From NCBI GenBank assembly GCA_023426545.1, contig JAFAAN010000107.1, positions 1 to 9,043 of the forward strand: 9,043 nucleotides of DNA, given 5' to 3'. Of this stretch, positions 5,997-9,043 are shown piece after piece. Below the pieces are notes generated by a model. It worked only from the letters and a program-made list of their open reading frames with translations. It was not told the DNA's origin and searched no databases. Every line of letters begins with the position of its first letter. Position 1 is the stretch's first letter. The DNA comes from Pseudomonadota bacterium. Its GTDB lineage: Bacteria; Myxococcota; Myxococcia; Myxococcales; Myxococcaceae. The position numbers and the translations under genes are program-made.

Positions 5997-6998
5997 ATGA
6001 AAGCCACCATCCTGTCGCGCTCCGCTTCCATCCCGTCCACCCGGCGACTCGTCGAGGTGGCGCGCGCCAGAGGGCACCGGGTGCGGGTGCTCAACCCGCT
6101 CCGCGTGCAGATGCACCTGGATGGGCACCGCGCCACGCTCTACTACGGCCGCAAGAAGCTGGCGCCCACCGACGTCGTCCTCCCTCGCATCGCCCAGTCC
6201 ATCAGCACCTACGGCCTGGCCGTGGTGAACCAGTTCGGGCTCGCGCGGGTGCCGCTGGTCAACCACGCGCAGGCCATCGCGCAGTCGCGCAACAAGATGC
6301 GCTCGCTGCAGCTGCTGTCCGCACACGGCATCGACATCCCGGGCACGGTGATGGCCCGCGATGCGGCGCACCTGAAGGAGATGGTGGGCCTGCTGGGAGG
6401 CGTGCCTGTCCTGGTCAAGCTGCTCCAAGGGCAGGAGAAGCACGGCGTCATGGTGTGCGAGAGCCTCCAGTCCCTCGAAGCCGCGCTCGAAGCGGTGCTC
6501 GGGCTCGGGCACAACCTCGTGATGCAGGAGTATGTGAAGAGCACGGGGCTCGACGTCCGCGTACTCGTCGTCGGAGGGCAGGCGGTGGCGGCGGTCCGGC
6601 GCCGGCCCCGTCCAGGCCGGCTGGCACACACCCTCATCAAGGGAGCGCGCCTGGAAGCGCACGCGCTGTCCCCGGGGCAGCGAGCCACCGCGGAGAAGGC
6701 CACCCGGCTCATCGGTCTCGAAGTAGCCGCGGTCGACCTGCTGGACGTGCAGGGGCAGCCCAAGGTCTTCGAGGTGAACAGCTCGCCCGCGCTGCCTGAG
6801 ATGGAGGCGGCCACGGGCGTGGACCTGGCTTCGCTCATCATTTCCCGTGCGGAGGCGCTCGTGGCCGGTGCGCCCCCCGTGTCCGTTCCGGACCTGTCAC
6901 CGCCCGAGAGCCTGCCAGCACCCGCCGCGCTGCCCACACCGTCCGTGGAGCGGAAGGGGCCGGGGCGCCGTGCACGGACTGGTGACGGCAGCGCATGA
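5997..6998 (+). CDS. rimK: RimK-like ATP-grasp ligase (possible S6 or peptide glutamate ligase)
   Basis: ATP-grasp enzyme of the RimK type, 333 residues (E. coli RimK is 300). The family adds an amino acid, classically glutamate, to a carboxylate such as the C-terminus of ribosomal protein S6 using ATP. Motifs seen: SRNKMRSLQLL (97-107), KLLQGQEKHGV with Lys141, QEYVKS (177-182), DVRVLVVGG (186-194), AAVDLLD with Asp247, and VFEVNSSPAL with metal ligands Glu259 and Asn261, followed by TGVDLASLII. The region that in E. coli RimK reads NLHRGG is here HTLIKGA (211-217), preceded by a run of arginines, so substrate choice may differ. About 40 residues after the ATP-grasp core are Pro/Ala-rich with a basic end and look unstructured. 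I chose ATG 5997 because homology starts there; the longer frame from 5952 would overlap the promoter. Ribosome site is weak (GGAAC, 13 nt away). The symbol marks family rather than proven function. Confidence 0.85.
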   Translation: MKATILSRSASIPSTRRLVEVARARGHRVRVLNPLRVQMHLDGHRATLYYGRKKLAPTDVVLPRIAQSISTYGLAVVNQFGLARVPLVNHAQAIAQSRNKMRSLQLLSAHGIDIPGTVMARDAAHLKEMVGLLGGVPVLVKLLQGQEKHGVMVCESLQSLEAALEAVLGLGHNLVMQEYVKSTGLDVRVLVVGGQAVAAVRRRPRPGRLAHTLIKGARLEAHALSPGQRATAEKATRLIGLEVAAVDLLDVQGQPKVFEVNSSPALPEMEAATGVDLASLIISRAEALVAGAPPVSVPDLSPPESLPAPAALPTPSVERKGPGRRARTGDGSA

Positions 6999-7005
6999 AG
7001 AGAAA

Positions 7006-7021
7006 GACGGCCTCGGCCGTC
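7006..7021. terminator. GC-rich hairpin between the RimK-like gene and the exported-protein gene
   Basis: GACGGCC and GGCCGTC are perfect inverted repeats 2 nt apart; in RNA this gives a 6-bp stem with a CTCG loop, 8 nt after the stop codon at 6996-6998. There is no T-run downstream on the plus strand, whereas on the minus strand it is followed by TTTCTCTT. It may be a weak terminator or an RNA-stabilising 3' structure. Confidence 0.4.
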
Positions 7022-7062
7022 CCAGGCGTGATACGCACCCCTCGTTTCCAGGAGACGCCCCC

Positions 7063-7512
7063 ATGCTTCACCGCCGACGCCTTTCGTCCATGGCCGCCCT
7101 GCTGGCGGCAGTGACCTGCTTCGCGCCAGCACTGGCCGCGGAGGTGGACCCCGCCTCACTGTATGAGGTCTCCACGGAAGGCACGTCGGCGCAGGTCAAG
7201 GCGGGCGAGCAGGGAACCTTCGTGCTGGCCATCAAGTCCAAGGCAGGCGCCCACGTCTCCGACGAGGCTCCGCTGAAGCTGGAGGTGAAGGGTGTCCGGC
7301 TGACGCCAGCGAAGGAGAAGCTGGCCCTCTCGGACTCGGTGGCCAAGAAGGCGGAGGGCCAGGAGTTCGCGGATCCGCGCTTCGAGGTCCCCTTCACGGC
7401 CGCGGCGGCGGGCAAGGGCTCGGTGGATGCCAGGCTCACCTTCTTCATCTGCACGGAGAAGATCTGCGCGCGTCAGCAGAAGACCTTCTCCCTTCCTGTC
7501 GAGGTCCTCTGA
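7063..7512 (+). CDS. Small exported protein with C-x4-C motif, possibly DsbD-alpha-like
   Basis: A 149-residue protein with a clear Sec signal peptide: three arginines at positions 4-6, a hydrophobic core to about 22, and an Ala-rich cleavage region (APALAAEV; cut probably near residue 26). The mature part of about 123 residues alternates hydrophobic and polar residues in a beta-sandwich pattern (FVLAIKSKAGAHV, LKLEVKGVRLTP, RFEVPFTAAA) and ends with ARLTFFICTEKICARQQKTF, containing the only two mature cysteines (130 and 135). This resembles the periplasmic N-terminal domain of DsbD, which has two spaced cysteines in a similar late strand, but there spacing is usually C-x5-C, so kinship is only suggested. 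It could pass electrons or bind a ligand in the periplasm. ATG 7063 has AGGAGA (7050-7055) 7 nt upstream. The stop is 6 nt before rlmB, so the two are probably co-transcribed. Confidence 0.8.
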   Translation: MLHRRRLSSMAALLAAVTCFAPALAAEVDPASLYEVSTEGTSAQVKAGEQGTFVLAIKSKAGAHVSDEAPLKLEVKGVRLTPAKEKLALSDSVAKKAEGQEFADPRFEVPFTAAAAGKGSVDARLTFFICTEKICARQQKTFSLPVEVL

Positions 7513-7518
7513 CACCCC

Positions 7519-8364
7519 ATGCGTGAGCGTTCTTCCAGGGGCGGCCGCGTCGAGCGCGGGAACGATGTCCCTTCCCAGCGAGCCAGCCGGGGTGAGGGGG
7601 GAGGGAGCGCGGCCTCCCGTTTCGTCTTTGGGGTCAACCCCGTCCTGGAGGCCCTTCGGGCCCGGCCGGACGAGGTGGAGCGCCTGTACCTCGTGGAAGG
7701 GCAACTCGGGGGCCGGGCCGCCGGGGAGCTGCTCAGCCGGGCGCGCGACTCCGGCGTCCGCGTGGAGAAGGTGACCCGCGAGCGCCTGTCCTCCCTGGCC
7801 GAGGGCGGCGTACATCAGGGGGTGGTCGTCGAGCTCCGCGGGTTCAAGTACGTCGAACTGGAGGACATCCTCGGCGCGGCGAAGGCTCGCGGGCAGGCGC
7901 CGCTGGTGGTCGTCCTCGACGGCATCCAGGACCCGCACAACCTGGGAGCCATCATCCGGTCTGCGGACGCCCTGGGGGCGCACGGCGTGGTGATTGCCAG
8001 GGACCGGGCGGTGCAGGTGACGGGGACGGTGGCCAAGGCCTCCGCGGGGGCGGTGGAGCACAGCCTCATCGCGCGGGTGGTGAACATCTCCCGAGCGCTG
8101 GAGGAGCTGAAGGAGGCGGGCCTCTGGGTCGCCGCGGCGGACGTGGACGCCCAGGAGCCCATGTGGAGCGCCCGGCTGGATGGGCCCCTGGCGCTCGTCG
8201 TGGGCGCCGAGGGCGCCGGCGTCCGGGAGGGCGTGCTCAAGCACTGCGACTTCCGGCTCCGGATTCCCATGGAAGGGCAGGTGGGGTCACTGAATGCGTC
8301 CGTTTCTGCCGGTATTCTGCTATACGAGGTCGCCCGGCAGCGGGGCACCGCCTCCCGCCGGTAG
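7519..8364 (+). CDS. rlmB: 23S rRNA (guanosine-2'-O-)-methyltransferase RlmB
   Basis: SpoU/TrmH-family (SPOUT) methyltransferase, 281 residues; the family enzyme methylates the 2'-OH of G2251 (E. coli numbering) in the ribosomal P-loop of 23S rRNA using S-adenosylmethionine. After a 33-residue Arg/Gly/Ser-rich N-terminal extension comes the RNA-binding substrate domain starting at FVFGVNPVLEAL (35-46), then the knotted catalytic domain: motif 1 LDGIQDPHNLGAIIRSA (133-149, with Asn141 and catalytic Arg147), motif 2 VVGAEGAGV (227-235, Glu231), and motif 3 IPMEGQVGSLNASVSAG (249-265, Ser257 and Asn259). All key residues are present. The extension is longer than in E. coli RlmB, and the start has only a distant GAGG (7501-7504), so translation may be coupled to the gene ending 6 nt upstream; no better in-frame start is seen. 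It may also be annotated as a TrmH-family RNA methyltransferase, but the HNLGAIIRSA signature fits RlmB well. Confidence 0.93.
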   Translation: MRERSSRGGRVERGNDVPSQRASRGEGGGSAASRFVFGVNPVLEALRARPDEVERLYLVEGQLGGRAAGELLSRARDSGVRVEKVTRERLSSLAEGGVHQGVVVELRGFKYVELEDILGAAKARGQAPLVVVLDGIQDPHNLGAIIRSADALGAHGVVIARDRAVQVTGTVAKASAGAVEHSLIARVVNISRALEELKEAGLWVAAADVDAQEPMWSARLDGPLALVVGAEGAGVREGVLKHCDFRLRIPMEGQVGSLNASVSAGILLYEVARQRGTASRR

Positions 8365-8386
8365 TCGAAGTTTGGGATCAATCTCC

Positions 8387-8415
8387 TTGACTTGGGCGAA
8401 TGGGAATTCTAGAAG
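8387..8415 (+). promoter_or_regulatory. Candidate promoter P1 of the tRNA-tuf block
   Basis: TTGACT (8387-8392; 5 of 6 consensus), 17-nt spacer, TAGAAG (8410-8415; 4 of 6), 22 nt after the rlmB stop. Start would be near 8422, about 75 nt before the first tRNA. A 5-bp stem (CGCCC/GGGCG) follows in the leader. Confidence 0.5.
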
Positions 8416-8444
8416 GGCGCCCCTCTCAGGGCGGTGACGGGTGG

Positions 8445-8473
8445 TTGACGGTGCCGCGGGGGCGGGGTAGGGC
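8445..8473 (+). promoter_or_regulatory. Candidate promoter P2 of the tRNA-tuf block
   Basis: TTGACG (8445-8450; 5 of 6), 17-nt spacer, TAGGGC (8468-8473). The -10 is poor by E. coli standards but resembles the GC-rich AAGGGT-type -10 I recall for the M. xanthus vegA promoter. Start would be near 8480, 17 nt before the tRNA, with a GC-rich discriminator typical of stable-RNA promoters. Confidence 0.45.
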
Positions 8474-8496
8474 GGCAGTCGCAGTGCCGGATGAGT

Positions 8497-8569
8497 GCCG
8501 GTGTAGCTCAGCTGGTAGAGCAACTGATTTGTAATCAGTAGGTCGCGGGTTCAAATCCCGCCGCCGGCC
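8497..8569 (+). tRNA. tRNA-Thr (anticodon UGU)
   Basis: Full cloverleaf: acceptor GCCGGTG/CGCCGGC with one T-G pair, D-arm GCTC/GAGC, anticodon stem ACTGA/TCAGT with loop TTTGTAA (anticodon TGT at 8530-8532), T-arm GCGGG/CCCGC with TTCAAAT. The base after the acceptor stem is C, and the next bases are AGG, so CCA is not encoded. Equivalent to E. coli thrU by position and anticodon. Confidence 0.95.
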
Positions 8570-8626
8570 AGGTAGGACGGGGCCGCGGATGAGGGCCCGG
8601 GATTGTGGTAGGACAAGTGAATATCT

Positions 8627-8710
8627 GGAGGGATACCCAAGCGGCCAAAGGGAGCAGACTGTAAATCTGCCGGCTCTACGCCTTCGATGGTTCGAATCCA
8701 TCTCCCTCCA
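8627..8710 (+). tRNA. tRNA-Tyr (anticodon GUA)
   Basis: Class II tRNA with a long variable arm. Acceptor GGAGGGA/TCCCTCC, anticodon stem GCAGA/TCTGC with loop CTGTAAA (GTA at 8661-8663), T-arm ending GGTTCGAATCC, discriminator A at 8710. CCA is not encoded (CTC follows). Position matches E. coli tyrU. Confidence 0.95.
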
Positions 8711-8719
8711 CTCGGCAAT

Positions 8720-8795
<76 letters not shown>

Positions 8796-8820
8796 AGTGT
8801 TGTAGTCACAGCATCGCCAA

Positions 8821-8896
8821 GCCCTGATAGCTCAGTTGGCAGAGCGCATCCTTGGTAAGGATGAGGTCACCAGTTCAATCCTGGTTCAGGGCTCCA
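8821..8896 (+). tRNA. tRNA-Thr (anticodon GGU)
   Basis: Acceptor GCCCTGA/TCAGGGC, anticodon stem CATCC/GGATG with loop TTGGTAA (GGT at 8854-8856), T-arm ACCAG/CTGGT, discriminator T and encoded CCA at 8894-8896. It lies 21 nt before the tuf start codon; position matches E. coli thrT. Together with the UGU isoacceptor it covers most threonine codons. Confidence 0.95.
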
Positions 8897-8907
8897 TTTA
8901 ATTTTTT

Positions 8908-8913
8908 GAGGAG
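8908..8913 (+). promoter_or_regulatory. Strong ribosome binding site of tuf
   Basis: GAGGAG four nt before ATG 8918, preceded by an AT-rich patch (ATTTAATTTTTT, 8896-8907) that stands out in this GC-rich DNA and probably keeps the site unpaired for high expression of EF-Tu. Confidence 0.75.
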
Positions 8914-8917
8914 TGTC

Positions 8918-9043
8918 ATGGCCAAGGAGAAGTTCGAGCGTAACAAGCCCCACGTGAACATCGGCACGATCGGACACGTGGACCACGGCAAGACGTCGCT
9001 GACGGCCGCCATCACCAAGGTGCTGGCGAAGGCGGGCGGCGCT
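8918..9043 (+). CDS. tuf: Elongation factor Tu, N-terminal part (cut by window edge)
   Basis: The first 42 codons of EF-Tu, the GTPase that delivers aminoacyl-tRNA to the ribosomal A site; full-length proteins are about 395 residues, so about 90% lies outside. The start MAKEKFERNKPHVNIGTIGH is a standard EF-Tu N-terminus, and the P-loop GHVDHGKT (residues 19-26) binds the GTP phosphates. Its position directly after four tRNA genes matches the tufB arrangement of E. coli, where tRNAs and tufB are co-transcribed. Strong GAGGAG ribosome site at 8908-8913. Many proteobacteria carry a second tuf copy near the ribosomal protein genes, so this is probably the tufB-type copy; that is inferred from context. 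Confidence 0.97.
   Translation, partial: MAKEKFERNKPHVNIGTIGHVDHGKTSLTAAITKVLAKAGGA

Noticed and set aside
5157..6662. Minus-strand open frame of 501 codons
   Set aside because: Antisense across cglB and the RimK-like gene, His/Arg/Ala-rich composition and no recognisable motif.
7156..8244. Minus-strand open frame of 362 codons
   Set aside because: Antisense to the exported-protein gene and rlmB, whose SPOUT motifs are complete; no motif on this strand.
8416..8435. Short CGCCC/GGGCG stem after rlmB as its terminator
   Set aside because: Only 5 bp with a 6-nt loop and no T-run, and it lies downstream of candidate promoter P1, so termination there is unlikely.

Overview
The window is about 68-70% GC, packed with genes, and almost certainly from a myxobacterium of the Myxococcaceae (Myxococcus, Corallococcus, Pyxidicoccus or a close relative). 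The strongest marker is a gene I recognise as cglB, the cysteine-rich VWA-domain outer-membrane lipoprotein of gliding motility. Codon third positions are strongly G/C, so long open frames on the antisense strands are common and were discounted.

Left half, minus strand (1-3950): four co-directional genes, read from right to left. They are a membrane-anchored or exported HEAT-repeat protein (3300-3950), a HAD-family phosphatase (2543-3247), an unrecognised helical protein with a long acidic tail ending in basic clusters (1221-2471), and the N-terminal half of the DEAH helicase HrpB (1-1206, cut by the window edge). Gaps are 52, 71 and 14 bp, so an operon is plausible. The hrpB ribosome binding site overlaps the stop codon of the gene before it.

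Right half, plus strand (4033-9043): a small DsrE-family protein (4033-4425), cglB (4656-5915), a RimK-like ATP-grasp ligase (5997-6998) with its own likely promoter set between two arms of an inverted repeat, a small exported protein with a C-x4-C motif (7063-7512), and the 23S rRNA 2'-O-methyltransferase RlmB (7519-8364). Next comes the classic stable-RNA block tRNA-Thr(UGU), tRNA-Tyr(GUA), tRNA-Gly(UCC), tRNA-Thr(GGU), then tuf. This is the same order as E. coli thrU-tyrU-glyT-thrT-tufB. Two candidate sigma-70-type promoters precede the first tRNA; the tuf gene is cut at the right edge after 42 codons.

How the parts relate: the right end is translation machinery (rRNA methylation, tRNAs, EF-Tu), and the RimK-like enzyme could also act there, although its substrate-side sequence departs from canonical RimK. 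CglB is a cell-surface motility adhesin sitting between housekeeping genes. No mobile elements, CRISPR arrays, integrases or rRNA genes were seen. No gene-free stretch exceeds 300 bases; the longest is 4426-4655 (about 230 bp, upstream of cglB). I see no clearly new multi-gene system. The points most worth a second look are the altered RimK-like enzyme with its leader structure, the unrecognised protein coupled to hrpB, and the hairpin covering the HAD gene's start codon.
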